From Morganella morganii (GTDB lineage Bacteria > Pseudomonadota > Gammaproteobacteria > Enterobacterales > Enterobacteriaceae), in assembly GCF_019402645.1 (NCBI RefSeq), contig NZ_VKKS01000001.1:3328970-3392969 (forward strand): a stretch of 64,000 nt of DNA, in the 5' to 3' direction. Position 1 is the first letter of the stretch. Each line of letters starts with the position of its first letter. The notes under the pieces are model-generated. The model worked only from the letters and a program-made list of their open reading frames with translations. It did not search any database and was not told the DNA's origin. Positions 1 through 9,086 of the stretch are shown here, in pieces. Position numbers and translations under genes: made by a program.

Positions 1-56
1 TCTGACCGCAAGGGGTAATTTATAAAAATGTGCTGACTGCTGATTATTACAGCAAA

Positions 57-923
57 TCACTCTGTAATCGTCAGTTTTTTCAACGATTCAAATCCCAATT
101 GCTGCAGAACAGGCTGCAATTTCTGTGTTGTTTCATCATCCCGCAAGCAATACGCTACATTTTGTTCATCAGTTAAGTGATGAGGTTTCTCACTATTATT
201 GATTAACCACTGCACGCGGCGGGCAATCGCCGCACCGGAATCCACCAGCCGGGTTCCGTCCGGTAATGCGGATTTCAGTTCTTCGGCAATCAGCGGGAAG
301 TGCGTACATCCAAGTACCACCGTGTCAGGCGGTTCTTTCATATTCCGCCACGGCGCAAGGATAGTTTCCAGAGCAGCTGCCGGAATCGCCTCGCCATACA
401 ACTTGCGTTCCGCGAGTTCGACCAGCTCCGCTGATCCTAATAGTGATACCTGACACTCAGAAGCAAACCGGTCAATAAGCTCACGGGTGTAAGCCCGTTT
501 TACGGTTGCCCGGGTCGCCAGCAGCCCGACCAGGCCGTTGCGTGTCAGTTTTGCGGCCGGTTTGATCGCCGGAACCACACCGACCACCGGAATATCAGAC
601 ATTGCACGCAGAGCAGGCAGCGTAATTGTGCTTGCTGTATTACAGGCAATCACAATTACCGCCAGCGGATGCTGCTGTGCAATCTGACGGACAATCTTAG
701 TCACACGGTCGACAATAAAAGCTTCGGTTTTTTCGCCGTAAGGAAATGCCTCATTATCGAATGCATAAATATAGTGTTTATCAGGAAGTAATTTTCTTAC
801 TTCCTGATAAACAGATAAACCGCCCATGCCGGAGTCAAACAACAGCACTGTCGGGCGGTTTTTCAGATCAGAAGTTGTAGCTTCCTGTGAGGAAGTATTC
901 ACGGCCGGCGGTTCGATAGCCAT
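57..923 (-). CDS. murI: Glutamate racemase MurI
   Basis: Converts L-glutamate to D-glutamate for peptidoglycan precursors in the cytoplasm. The protein has 288 residues (E. coli MurI about 285). The two catalytic cysteines are visible, Cys94 in the ACNTAS motif and Cys206 in GCTHFP, and the substrate-loop DSG sits at residues 30-32. I chose the ATG at 923; the frame is open to a TTG at 947, but the ATG start gives the family length. The 5' end overlaps the 3' end of btuB by 56 bp, the same btuB-murI arrangement as in E. coli, which suggests co-transcription. The 56 bases downstream to the window edge hold no recognisable gene. Confidence 0.97.
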   Translation of the reverse strand: MAIEPPAVNTSSQEATTSDLKNRPTVLLFDSGMGGLSVYQEVRKLLPDKHYIYAFDNEAFPYGEKTEAFIVDRVTKIVRQIAQQHPLAVIVIACNTASTITLPALRAMSDIPVVGVVPAIKPAAKLTRNGLVGLLATRATVKRAYTRELIDRFASECQVSLLGSAELVELAERKLYGEAIPAAALETILAPWRNMKEPPDTVVLGCTHFPLIAEELKSALPDGTRLVDSGAAIARRVQWLINNSEKPHHLTDEQNVAYCLRDDETTQKLQPVLQQLGFESLKKLTITE

Positions 924-2754
924 ACGCAGTCTCGTAGTCTTTATCAAACAAGTTAGCTATTTTACCACGAATTGTCAGATGATCAGTGATCGGATATGCG
1001 GCAGTGATATCAAAAATACTGACTCCGCCGAGTTTTTGCTTATTATCCGCATCATCATAGCGTTTACCGATATACTGATAAGTCAGTCCCATATCAACAT
1101 CCGCAACCGTCCAGTCCATCTGATATTTCACCTGCTGTTGTGCCCGGCGTGCCAGACGTTTATCAGTACTTTTGTCTCTGGCGTCCAGATACTGGTAAGT
1201 CAGTTGGTGATGGATAATCCAGGTATCAAATTCCCCCACCCATTCCGCACCTTTGATTTTGGCTTTACTGCGGTTGATATAGGTATTTGGTGAACCCATT
1301 TCGTAGTCAATCAGGTTTTTAATATCATTGTGGTAGCTGGTCAGTTGCCAGGAAAGCGGCCCGGTATTTCCTTCCAGTCCTAATTCCCATTGTTCACTCT
1401 CTTCCGGTTTTAAATCCTTATTACCGGCGATGGTTCCCCAGTCAAATGTTGTATTGGCATATAACTGCCCCAGCGTCGGTGCTTTAAACCCGGTAGCATA
1501 AGAACCGATAACCCGGTAACCATCGACAAATTCCCATCCGGCACTGGCCTGCCAGGTGGTATGCCAGTTAAATTCCGAATGATGGTCAGAACGGATGGCG
1601 GCCTCAAGGATAACTTTGTCTATTTCCTGCTGTCCGGTCAGATATAAACCGGTATCTGAAATAGATTTACTGTCAGCTATCATTGCTGTGCCGGGTTCCA
1701 TTTCCTGTTTCTGATAATCAATACCGGCGTTGATGCTGCCATATCCGACACGGTAATTATTGCCCCATTGTGCAGAGTACTGTTTTGAGTTATCCAGTGT
1801 CGCACCATCACCATAACGACCATAACGGTTATCATAGTTATAGTCCTTAACGCGGCTGTAGCTCATGATCAGTTGAGAAGAATAGTCCTCCTGATTAAAT
1901 GTGAGACCGGCATCATATGTCCGGTTCTCTAACTCACGGCGATCACTTGCCGGATCAGCCGGTAATGACCACATATCAGATTTAAATCCGAAATATTTAC
2001 TGCGGTTATCATAACCATATGCACGCCCATACACAGCAAACCGATCATCCAGTTTATGGTGCACATCCAGCCAGTAGGTTTTATTCATAAAGCCATAGTC
2101 ACGACCGCTTGGTGTGGCATAACCGTCATAATCACGGCGGATATCAAAACCTTTAGTATAAGTATACGCTGCTGCTGCTGTTACCCGGGTATTTTCACCA
2201 ATCTGCTGCTGAGTGGTTCCGGTATAATTCTGGTAACCATGAGAACCAATACCCGCAGTGATATTTGAGCCGATATCATCCCGGATGGTAATAATATTCA
2301 GCACACCACCGATGGCATCTGAGCCATATACGGCGGAACGCGCACCACGGATATACTCAACACGCTGCACCAGTGCTACCGGAAACTGGTTCAGATCCGG
2401 CTGACCGGAAATACCTGCATTATTCAGACGGACACCATCTATCAGTACCAGTAAATGTTTTGCATCTGTCCCGCGTACCGACACTGTACTGTTCTGACCC
2501 AATCCGCCGCTCTGAGTCACATCCACACCTGGTAACCGGCGCAGAATGTCGACAACAGAATTCGACTGCCACTTATCTATCTCTTCACGGGTCACAACGG
2601 TTACCGGTGCCAGCACAGACGAAACCGGCTGCTGAAAACGGTTAGCAGAAACAATTATCTGATCATCATTAGTATTAGCAGAAGCGCTAAAAGACAATGC
2701 GGAAAACACGGCCAGTCCGATAGCGGACAGCGCATAAGGCGAGGTCATTTTCAT
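868..2754 (-). CDS. btuB: TonB-dependent vitamin B12 outer-membrane receptor BtuB
   Basis: Outer-membrane receptor that imports cobalamin using TonB energy. It has 628 residues. A signal peptide (about residues 1-24, ending SASA) is followed by a TonB box around DDQIIVSANRF, a plug domain (DILRRLPGVDV, SVRGTDAKHLLVLIDGVRLN, RGARSAVYGSDAIGGVLNII) and a beta-barrel that ends in the aromatic residue of GSYNF, as BAM substrates do. The ATG at 2754 is preceded by AGGAAAA; the longer open frame to 2829 runs into the riboswitch and is not a credible start. The gene is controlled by the cobalamin riboswitch directly upstream. Confidence 0.97.
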   Translation of the reverse strand: MKMTSPYALSAIGLAVFSALSFSASANTNDDQIIVSANRFQQPVSSVLAPVTVVTREEIDKWQSNSVVDILRRLPGVDVTQSGGLGQNSTVSVRGTDAKHLLVLIDGVRLNNAGISGQPDLNQFPVALVQRVEYIRGARSAVYGSDAIGGVLNIITIRDDIGSNITAGIGSHGYQNYTGTTQQQIGENTRVTAAAAYTYTKGFDIRRDYDGYATPSGRDYGFMNKTYWLDVHHKLDDRFAVYGRAYGYDNRSKYFGFKSDMWSLPADPASDRRELENRTYDAGLTFNQEDYSSQLIMSYSRVKDYNYDNRYGRYGDGATLDNSKQYSAQWGNNYRVGYGSINAGIDYQKQEMEPGTAMIADSKSISDTGLYLTGQQEIDKVILEAAIRSDHHSEFNWHTTWQASAGWEFVDGYRVIGSYATGFKAPTLGQLYANTTFDWGTIAGNKDLKPEESEQWELGLEGNTGPLSWQLTSYHNDIKNLIDYEMGSPNTYINRSKAKIKGAEWVGEFDTWIIHHQLTYQYLDARDKSTDKRLARRAQQQVKYQMDWTVADVDMGLTYQYIGKRYDDADNKQKLGGVSIFDITAAYPITDHLTIRGKIANLFDKDYETAYGYRTAGREYFLTGSYNF

Positions 2755-2830
2755 TTTTCCTGAGCACCCACATATATATAAAGAGGATGCCACCCGTCTG
2801 CTTTGTAGCGTCAGCAGGACGGACGACAAA

Positions 2831-2989
2831 TCTTCGGCAGGTCTTCGGACTCAGGAGGGTACTACGTTATTCCCCGCAACGACTTCCCGTCATTTATAAC
2901 AGTGTCATCGTGTTGCTTTACCATTACCGCTGCGCGCCAGTTCCGGAATTTCACCGGATTCCCTTTTCATTCTTATGAAGAAACCGAAT
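2831..2989 (-). promoter_or_regulatory. Cobalamin riboswitch upstream of btuB
   Basis: Read on the minus strand, the leader contains GGGAATCCGGTGAAATTCCG, then the B12-box core GGCGCGCAGCGGTAATGG, GACACTG, and GAAGACCTGCCGAA at the 3' end. The closing P1 stem pairs TTCGG near 2988 with CCGAA near 2833. These are the hallmark conserved blocks of the AdoCbl riboswitch. It ends about 77 bases before the btuB start, so control of translation initiation is likely. Confidence 0.93.
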
Positions 2990-3110
2990 TATCATGCTAC
3001 GATCCGGCTTTAAAATCTGTCCAGAATAAGATGTCTGAATTGTCGGACGGAACACTTTAATCACTAAGACACGAACATTTTTTGTGATCAGCAAAACGGA
3101 TCGACGCGCC

Positions 3111-4208
3111 ATGCATAACACGTTACCCATTGAAAATTATGAAGAACAACTTGCGGAAAAAACAAGAAGTCTGCAAAAAATGATGCAGCCTTTTCAGGCG
3201 CCGGATGCTCACGTATTTGCGTCACCTGTTTCACATTACCGGATGCGGGCCGAATTCCGTATCTGGCATGAAGGGGATGACCTCTGGCATATCATGTTTG
3301 ATCAGCAGACCAAACAACGTATCCGGATAGATACTTTTCCGGCCGCGAGTCAGCTGATTAATGACATGATGCAGGCCATTTTACCGTTACTGAAGCAGAC
3401 TCATCTGCTGCGCCATAAACTTTTTCAGATTGATTATCTGTCGACACGAAGCAACAAAATTATTGTCTCCCTGCTCTATCATAAAAAACCCGATGACAGC
3501 TGGACGAAAGCCGCCAACGCATTACGGGCACAATTACAGTCACAGGGTTTTGATTTGCAGCTGATTGGCCGTGCCTCAAAAACAAAAATCATGCTGGATA
3601 ATGATTATGTTGATGAAGTATTACCGGTCGCGGGTAAAGAGATGATTTACCGCCAGGTTGAAAACAGCTTCACGCAGCCGAATGCAGCGGTCAATATTCA
3701 TATGCTGGAATGGGCACTTGCCGCAACCGAAGGCTCACAGGGCGATCTGCTGGAGCTGTATTGCGGTAACGGTAACTTTTCACTGGCACTGGCGCGTAAT
3801 TTCCGCCGCGTGCTGGCAACGGAAATCGCCAAGCCGTCAGTAGCTGCCGCACAATATAATATCGATGCTAACCATATTGATAACGTACAGATTATCCGCA
3901 TGTCAGCGGAAGATTTCACACAGGCCATGCAGGGCGTGCGTGAATTTAACCGCCTGGCGGGAATTGATCTGTCCTCTTATGAATGCAATACCATTTTTGT
4001 CGATCCGCCACGCAGCGGGCTGGATGCCGAAACCGTTAAACTGGTTCAGGGCTATGAACGGATTCTGTATATCTCCTGTAATCCGGAAACATTATGTGAA
4101 AATCTGAAAACGCTGAACCAGACACATGATGTCGTACGACTGGCGCTGTTTGATCAGTTTCCGTACACTCCACACATGGAAAGCGGCGTTTTGTTGATCC
4201 GGCGCTGA
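3111..4208 (+). CDS. trmA: tRNA (uracil-5-)-methyltransferase TrmA
   Basis: SAM-dependent enzyme that makes m5U54 (ribothymidine) in tRNA. The protein has 365 residues, matching E. coli TrmA (366). The SAM-binding segment [19 protein letters not shown], the [10 protein letters not shown] motif and the catalytic cysteine in [10 protein letters not shown] are all present. The frame is open upstream to a GTG at 3084, but homology begins at the ATG at 3111 ([17 protein letters not shown]). It is divergent from btuB, as in E. coli, and followed by a strong terminator. Confidence 0.97.
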   Translation: MHNTLPIENYEEQLAEKTRSLQKMMQPFQAPDAHVFASPVSHYRMRAEFRIWHEGDDLWHIMFDQQTKQRIRIDTFPAASQLINDMMQAILPLLKQTHLLRHKLFQIDYLSTRSNKIIVSLLYHKKPDDSWTKAANALRAQLQSQGFDLQLIGRASKTKIMLDNDYVDEVLPVAGKEMIYRQVENSFTQPNAAVNIHMLEWALAATEGSQGDLLELYCGNGNFSLALARNFRRVLATEIAKPSVAAAQYNIDANHIDNVQIIRMSAEDFTQAMQGVREFNRLAGIDLSSYECNTIFVDPPRSGLDAETVKLVQGYERILYISCNPETLCENLKTLNQTHDVVRLALFDQFPYTPHMESGVLLIRR

Positions 4209-4231
4209 TAAAATGTTACGTGTTTTCCCGG

Positions 4232-4264
4232 AAAGTTCTTGATCATTGATCAAGAACTTTTTTA
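4232..4264 (+). terminator. Rho-independent terminator of trmA
   Basis: A perfect 14-bp inverted repeat (AAAGTTCTTGATCA and its complement around one central base) is followed by a run of T. It lies 24 bp after the trmA stop codon. Confidence 0.9.
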
Positions 4265-4645
4265 CTTTATGAGTTTATATCAATTATTCCTTTATGATCT
4301 CCGGCAGGTTTCCCTGTTTTCTTTATCTGTCAGAATGATCAACTGAGTCCGCAGTCGAACGGCGAAAAATACGTCATAAAGTGATATTCAAATCCTGTAA
4401 ATATTCATTCAACGAATATTCATTACACTCATAACATTTCAGAGATAAAAAATAACCCTCACGCAATAGATTAACAACCCGCCCAAGCCCATTAAAAAAA
4501 TCGTTTGCGGTAAATAAATATTTAACAAATAACTGTGAGCTGTTCCTGATATTAATTATTCTTCTGAATTTAAGGTCTTATTTTTATTTTCACTATTCTA
4601 TACTCGGCCGTAAATAATCCCGCAACTTAATCGAAAGGTATTTTT
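4265..4645. other. AT-rich intergenic leader of the nickel operon
   Basis: No gene is seen here. It contains three ATATTCA words (at 4384, 4401 and 4416; the last two are part of an exact 10-bp direct repeat, AATATTCATT, spaced 5 bp), a possible -10 box TATACT at 4599-4604, and the region just upstream of the first nik gene. I looked for a GTATGA-N16-TCATAC NikR palindrome and did not find one. Confidence 0.5.
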
Positions 4646-5335
4646 ATGTCTCTGAAGAAAATGACGTTAATTTCAGCCGCCCTGTTATTTGGTAGTTTTC
4701 AGGCAAGTGCACATAATATCTGGATCGAACAAACTGACGGCTCTGATTATGTCGTCCGCTTTGGTCACAACCCAACAGAAACCTATCCGGAAAATAAATT
4801 AAAACCGGTTCAGGCTGTTATGCAGGATGGTAAAGTTGAAACTGTCAGTACGACTTATAAAGATGGTGAAGCTTACTTCGTCATGCCTGAGAATGCGTCA
4901 ATTATATTGTTGGGTTATGACAACGGTGTCTGGAGTAAATTAAAAAATGGCCGTACTGTTGAGAAAAATAAAATTGAAGCGCCGGATGCTGAGTTCAGCA
5001 AAAACCCGATTAAATTCAGCAAAAATATCGTTAAGTGGGATGACAACGCCACGAAAGTCTTCAGTACCCCTTATGAATTAGTGCCGATGACCAGGCCGGT
5101 TGCCGGTCAGGAGTTTGAAATCAAAGCACTGAAAGATGGTCAGCCGCTGGAAGGCATGAAGATCGCCAAAAGTGAAGAAGACCCGGGTGTGCTGACCAAC
5201 AAAGACGGACTGGCAAAATTCAAAGCTGAAAAAGGCGCGAATAAAGTTTACGCCGAATACAAACTGGATACACCGGATAATAAAGAGTACGGGTTCCAGC
5301 AGCTGGAATATGTTTTATCTTTTGACGCTGAGTAA
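4646..5335 (+). CDS. nikK: NikK-type periplasmic component of a nickel ECF transporter (DUF4198)
   Basis: Predicted periplasmic accessory protein of a nickel uptake system. The 229-residue product has a signal peptide (about 1-22). Cleavage after ASA would leave a mature protein beginning His-Asn-Ile-Trp, typical of DUF4198 proteins, with a second histidine in the FGHNP segment. It is the first gene of a five-gene co-directional operon: the next gene follows after 9 bp, and the products downstream are the membrane, S, T and ATPase parts of an ECF metal transporter. The identification as NikK rests on this context and on the domain type. Nickel rather than cobalt is an inference from the family and the likely urease of the host. 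Confidence 0.82.
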   Translation: MSLKKMTLISAALLFGSFQASAHNIWIEQTDGSDYVVRFGHNPTETYPENKLKPVQAVMQDGKVETVSTTYKDGEAYFVMPENASIILLGYDNGVWSKLKNGRTVEKNKIEAPDAEFSKNPIKFSKNIVKWDDNATKVFSTPYELVPMTRPVAGQEFEIKALKDGQPLEGMKIAKSEEDPGVLTNKDGLAKFKAEKGANKVYAEYKLDTPDNKEYGFQQLEYVLSFDAE

Positions 5336-5344
5336 TTAAACGTT

Positions 5345-5857
5345 ATGAAATCTGTTTATTTATTTGCAATTTTACTGATTAACGGGGTGCTGTTGGCAAC
5401 AACAGCACAAGCTCATTCCATGCATGTGGTTGCACAGCTGGAAGGGAATGTAATCAGCGGGCAATCTTATTATTCTGATATGTCTCCGGCAAAAGATACC
5501 TATGTTGGTACTTATCTGAAAGGCCACGAAGATGATGAAATATCCGGTAAGACCGATGAAAAAGGTTATTTCAAAATCGAAGTACCTGCAACCGGCGATT
5601 ATATTCTCTATGTTGAAGGTGATGAAGGGCACAAAGTGGAAACTGAAGTCCCGGTTATTTCCGCCGCAGCCAAAACCGGCAGCAGTGATTCCTCTTCCGG
5701 TTATATTCAAATCCGCCAGGATATTGATCAGCTGAAGAATAAAATTTATCTGCAGAATATTCTCGGTGGTGTGGGCTATATCGTGGGTATTTTCGGTGTG
5801 ATTGCATTCTTCCGTGCCCGTGAGTTAACTAAGCAGGCCGCTAAAAACGCCGCATAA
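5345..5857 (+). CDS. nikL: NikL-type component of a nickel ECF transporter
   Basis: A 170-residue predicted envelope protein. It has an N-terminal signal peptide (about 1-23), a periplasmic beta-rich domain, and a C-terminal membrane segment near residues 140-158 followed by a positively charged tail (RARELTKQAAK). Cleavage after AQA would give a mature N terminus His-Ser-Met-His. It sits between the NikK-like gene and the NikM gene with short spacers, which is the layout of NikKLMQO systems. Its exact function is not established; it may help pass the metal to the S component. Confidence 0.78.
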   Translation: MKSVYLFAILLINGVLLATTAQAHSMHVVAQLEGNVISGQSYYSDMSPAKDTYVGTYLKGHEDDEISGKTDEKGYFKIEVPATGDYILYVEGDEGHKVETEVPVISAAAKTGSSDSSSGYIQIRQDIDQLKNKIYLQNILGGVGYIVGIFGVIAFFRARELTKQAAKNAA

Positions 5858-5870
5858 CAGGAGGAAGAAC

Positions 5871-6503
5871 ATGCATTTATCTGAAGGCGTATTACACCTT
5901 CCTGTTTTGGCCGGTGCCGGTGTGGTGGCCGCAGCCGGGGTTGCAATCGGTATCCGCCAGCTGGATACCTCACGCCTGTCACTGGCAGCCCTGTTCGGGG
6001 CGGCATTTTTTGTCGCCGGTACCATCCATGTGCCGATCGGAGTCAGCAGTGTGCATCTGATCTTAAACGGGCTCGCGGGATTGTTTCTTGGCTGGGCAGT
6101 ATTCCCGGCATTCCTGATTGCCCTCGCGTTGCAGGTGCTGTTTTTCTCCTTCGGCGGGTTCGCAGTTCTCGGGGTTAACCTGTGTAATATTTCCATTCCG
6201 GCACTGCTGGTCTATTACCTGTTCCGTAACTCCCTGCGTCCGGGGCTGAGTCAGGGGCGTCTGGTATATCTCGGGGTGATGGCCGGGATTATCGGTACAC
6301 TGGGTACAGTATGTCTGACCTCGCTGGCTCTGGTGCTGGACAGCGGTAAATCCTATATCGATCTGGTCTGGCTGCTGTTTATCGGACATCTGCCTATCTT
6401 TGTGACCGATTCCCTGATCAGCACCGGGATCCTGCTGGCGCTGGCCAAAATGCGTCCGGCCTCCCTGATGGTCAATCAGCCCGGACAACATACCTATGGA
6501 TAA
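5871..6503 (+). CDS. nikM: Substrate-specific (S) component NikM/CbiM of a nickel/cobalt ECF transporter
   Basis: Integral inner-membrane metal-binding component of an energy-coupling-factor transporter. The 210-residue protein starts Met-His, the invariant N-terminal ligand pair of CbiM/NikM proteins. It has further histidines at positions 53 (GTIHVPIG) and 62 (SVHLILNG), followed by several membrane helices. AGGAGGAAG lies just upstream of the ATG. The 3' end overlaps nikQ by 8 bp, which indicates translational coupling. Confidence 0.9.
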   Translation: MHLSEGVLHLPVLAGAGVVAAAGVAIGIRQLDTSRLSLAALFGAAFFVAGTIHVPIGVSSVHLILNGLAGLFLGWAVFPAFLIALALQVLFFSFGGFAVLGVNLCNISIPALLVYYLFRNSLRPGLSQGRLVYLGVMAGIIGTLGTVCLTSLALVLDSGKSYIDLVWLLFIGHLPIFVTDSLISTGILLALAKMRPASLMVNQPGQHTYG

Positions 6504-7212
6504 ATGGCTGCCTCCTCACCGGCGCCTGCTTTCCGCTGTTATCTGGGCGTTTCTGCTCAGCGGCATCCGGCAGACTGACTGGCTTATTGCCGGTCTGTCG
6601 GGTGCTTTTGTGCTGTTTGTTGTCTGCCGCCGCCGTCAGTTAGGCCGTTCACTGCTGACCGTGCTGAAACTGAATATTTTTATTCTGTTTGTCTGGCTGA
6701 CACTGCCGTGGAAAATTGAGAGCCAGGGTATTGTACAGTCCCCGGCCGGGGTATTTCTCGCCCTGCAAATCACGCTGAAAATGAATGCAATTCTGCTGTT
6801 TGTCTCTGCGCTGCTGACAAATATGACAGATATCGATCTGGCGTGTGCCGTAAAACGTTATCCCCTGCCCGATAAGCTGATTAAGCTGTTTATCCTGACT
6901 ATCCGCTATATCGCGATTTTCAGTGAGACCAAACAACAGCTTGAAACCGCCATGAAAGCACGGGGATTCCGTAAAGGGATGAATAAACGGACATTTACCA
7001 TGTTATCCCAACTGGTTGCCCTGCTGCTGATCAAAGCGATGCATAAAGCGGAAACCACTGAAATGGCGCTGAAAGCCCGGGGTTTTTACGCGCGCCCGTC
7101 TTCTGTTAATACAAAAAGGTCTGTTAATGACGTTCCCAAATCCCCTGATTCAGGTCAGCAATCTGGTTGTCAGCCGCAACAATGCACCGATAATTCAGGA
7201 TCTGAGCTTTGA
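6496..7212 (+). CDS. nikQ: Transmembrane (T) component NikQ/CbiQ of the nickel ECF transporter
   Basis: Membrane coupling protein that links the S component to the ATPase. The 238-residue protein has several hydrophobic segments in the first half and the T-component ARG motifs: one at AMKARGFRKG, near residue 155, and one at ALKARGFYAR, near 198. The last 28 or so codons, after the second ARG motif, lie inside nikO in another frame and read as low-complexity, Ser/Gln-rich sequence. This tail is probably an artefact of a lost stop codon or a recent frameshift, so the ancestral product likely ended near the nikO start. Confidence 0.88.
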   Translation: MDKWLPPHRRLLSAVIWAFLLSGIRQTDWLIAGLSGAFVLFVVCRRRQLGRSLLTVLKLNIFILFVWLTLPWKIESQGIVQSPAGVFLALQITLKMNAILLFVSALLTNMTDIDLACAVKRYPLPDKLIKLFILTIRYIAIFSETKQQLETAMKARGFRKGMNKRTFTMLSQLVALLLIKAMHKAETTEMALKARGFYARPSSVNTKRSVNDVPKSPDSGQQSGCQPQQCTDNSGSEL

Positions 7213-7771
7213 ACTGAACGCCGGAGAACGGCTTTTTCTGTGCGGTGATATCGGCAGCGGGAAATCCACCCTGTTGCATACACTGTTAGGTTTTATCCCG
7301 TTCACCGGGGATATTTCGGTTTTCGGCAAGTCCCGTCACTCTGAAGATGATTTTACAGAGGTGCGCGGCCCGCTGGGATTACTGTTTCAGCATCCGGATG
7401 ATCAGCTGTTCGGCCCCGGAGTGCTGGATGATGTAATGTTTGGTCCGCTGAATATGGGGATGACACAGGATGCAGCACGGGAACGCGCCTTACAGTGTCT
7501 GGAAATGCTGGATATTATCCGCCTGAAAGACCGCGCTGTGACTGAAATTTCCGGTGGTGAGAAAAACTTTACCGCACTGGCCGGTGTGCTGGCGATGTCA
7601 CCGTCTGTCCTGCTGCTGGATGAACCGACCAATGGCCTGAATGAGAAAAATATTCAGCGGCTGGAAGCAATTCTTACACAGCTGAATCTGCCGATGATTG
7701 TTGCCTCACATAATCAGCAGTTTACACAGCGGATGGCACACCGCGTGATCCCGTTTCCCTGCCGCCCCTGA
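7127..7771 (+). CDS. nikO: ATP-binding component NikO/CbiO of the nickel ECF transporter
   Basis: Cytoplasmic ABC ATPase that powers nickel uptake. The 214-residue protein shows Walker A (GDIGSGKST), Q-loop (LLFQHPDDQLF, typical of ECF ATPases), a signature motif degenerated to ISGGEKN, Walker B with D-loop (VLLLDEPTNGL) and an H-loop histidine (ASHN). It is shorter than many CbiO proteins (about 270), which fits NikO. The ATG has AAAAAGG upstream. It overlaps nikQ by 86 bp. It is the last gene of the operon and is followed by a bidirectional terminator. Confidence 0.9.
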   Translation: MTFPNPLIQVSNLVVSRNNAPIIQDLSFELNAGERLFLCGDIGSGKSTLLHTLLGFIPFTGDISVFGKSRHSEDDFTEVRGPLGLLFQHPDDQLFGPGVLDDVMFGPLNMGMTQDAARERALQCLEMLDIIRLKDRAVTEISGGEKNFTALAGVLAMSPSVLLLDEPTNGLNEKNIQRLEAILTQLNLPMIVASHNQQFTQRMAHRVIPFPCRP

Positions 7772-7780
7772 AGCGGGTAC

Positions 7781-7808
7781 AAAAAAGCCGGTCAGTGACC
7801 GGCTTTTT
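7781..7808. terminator. Bidirectional terminator between nikO and yijD
   Basis: AAAAAAGCCGGTCA and its complement form a perfect stem with A and T runs on both sides. It can end nikO on the plus strand and yijD on the minus strand. Confidence 0.88.
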
Positions 7809-7827
7809 CATATTCTTTCTCACGCAA

Positions 7828-8202
7828 TTACTCTGTCACTTCATCCTGCCCGGTGGCACGGCGCTGTTTCATCGCCCGGTAGAGCCACAAAGCGATAATC
7901 ACAATAAAGACGGCAGAAAAGTAGTTCGAGCCGGCTTCCGGATACTCTGCCCGCATCAGGGCATTATAGGAGAACAGGCCCAGGAAGAACGTGCCGGTTA
8001 CCAGTTTCGGCATGCCTTCCGGCAGCATCTGGTTCAGGTAACGCTGATGGAAACAATAAACCGCAAGGCACAATGCCAGAACAGGAAAAACCGAAAAATG
8101 GACTGCGGAATTAAAAAGTGCTGAAAAAGTACCGTGTACTGAAAGCCCGACGATAAAAGCGAGCAGTAAGGTTCCTTTGTCACGGCGATACTGTTCCGTC
8201 AT
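7828..8202 (-). CDS. yijD: YijD family inner-membrane protein (DUF1422)
   Basis: A 124-residue protein with about four hydrophobic segments, similar in length and sequence to E. coli YijD (119 residues), whose function is unknown. It follows fabR with a 23-bp spacer, as in E. coli, where the two form an operon. The charged C-terminal tail (KQRRATGQDEVTE) is probably cytoplasmic. Confidence 0.9.
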   Translation of the reverse strand: MTEQYRRDKGTLLLAFIVGLSVHGTFSALFNSAVHFSVFPVLALCLAVYCFHQRYLNQMLPEGMPKLVTGTFFLGLFSYNALMRAEYPEAGSNYFSAVFIVIIALWLYRAMKQRRATGQDEVTE

Positions 8203-8225
8203 AACGTTCTCCTTGGTGATGAGTA

Positions 8226-8882
8226 CTAGATTAATAGGGTGTAATCAGGGTCATGCATTTTCTCTTGTTCGCGGCGGTACCAGTAATACGCGCCTCTGGC
8301 AATCATCCGCAGCTGTAATACCAGCCGCTCTTCCAGGTGCGTCCGCTTTTCCAAATCAATATCCAGTGCTTCCGCACCGGCGCTGAAGACGATGGTCACC
8401 ATCGATTCTGCCTGCAATTCAGTAAACTGACGCGGCATTTTACTTTCCAGTTCCAGATAGTCTGCCAGTTCTGCAATAAAATGCTGGATTTCACGTGCGA
8501 CTGCCGCCCGGAATTCCGCGGATGTACCGGAACGCTCACGCAATAATAACCTGAAAGCGTTGGGGTTATTACCGATAAACTCCATAAATGTCGCAACTGA
8601 TGTCCGGATCACACTCCCGCCTTTGGCGATACGCTGACGCGCCTGGCGCATCAGCTGGCGCAGCATCAGCCCGCTTTCATCCACCATGGTCAGCCCCAGT
8701 TCATCCACATCTTTGAAATGACGGTAAAAAGAGGTCGGGGCGATCCCGGCCTCACGGGCGACCTCGCGCAGACTCAGACTGGTGAAGCTGCGCTCGGCAC
8801 TGAGCTGACTGAAGGCAGCTTCAATCAGAGCCCGGCGGGTTTTTTCTTTCTGTTTTGCTCTTACACCAATCACGTTACTCAC
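8226..8882 (-). CDS. fabR: TetR-family repressor of unsaturated fatty acid synthesis FabR
   Basis: Represses fabA and fabB in response to the acyl-ACP/CoA pool. The 218-residue protein is nearly collinear with E. coli FabR. It has an N-terminal helix-turn-helix ([20 protein letters not shown]), the strongly conserved central block [19 protein letters not shown] and a ligand-binding C-terminal domain. The furthest plausible start is a GTG at 8882 with a second GTG at 8873; no in-frame ATG precedes the conserved GVRAKQKEK. The last residues ([10 protein letters not shown]) differ from E. coli. It is divergent from sthA. Confidence 0.95.
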   Translation of the reverse strand: MSNVIGVRAKQKEKTRRALIEAAFSQLSAERSFTSLSLREVAREAGIAPTSFYRHFKDVDELGLTMVDESGLMLRQLMRQARQRIAKGGSVIRTSVATFMEFIGNNPNAFRLLLRERSGTSAEFRAAVAREIQHFIAELADYLELESKMPRQFTELQAESMVTIVFSAGAEALDIDLEKRTHLEERLVLQLRMIARGAYYWYRREQEKMHDPDYTLLI

Positions 8883-9086
8883 GGAATTCAGACTCTCAAT
8901 TTATTCAGACGGATCAATATAACAAACTTAATACTTTTTTCAGTGATGATTAGCTTATGGCCGGTGAAATTCCTGAAAAAAAGATTTTCCGAAGTGTGAC
9001 CTGTAAACCTTACTAATCATAGGTTGATTTTACATCTGATGTTAAGATGATGTTGTTAATTTATGTATAAACAGGTTATTTCTCAT

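Noticed and set aside
1-56. Start of an rRNA operon beside murI, as in E. coli
   Set aside because: No 16S leader or rRNA sequence is visible in the short left flank; it may begin outside the window.
4265-4645. NikR operator upstream of nikK
   Set aside because: The GTATGA-N16-TCATAC palindrome is not present even in degenerate form that I could recognise.
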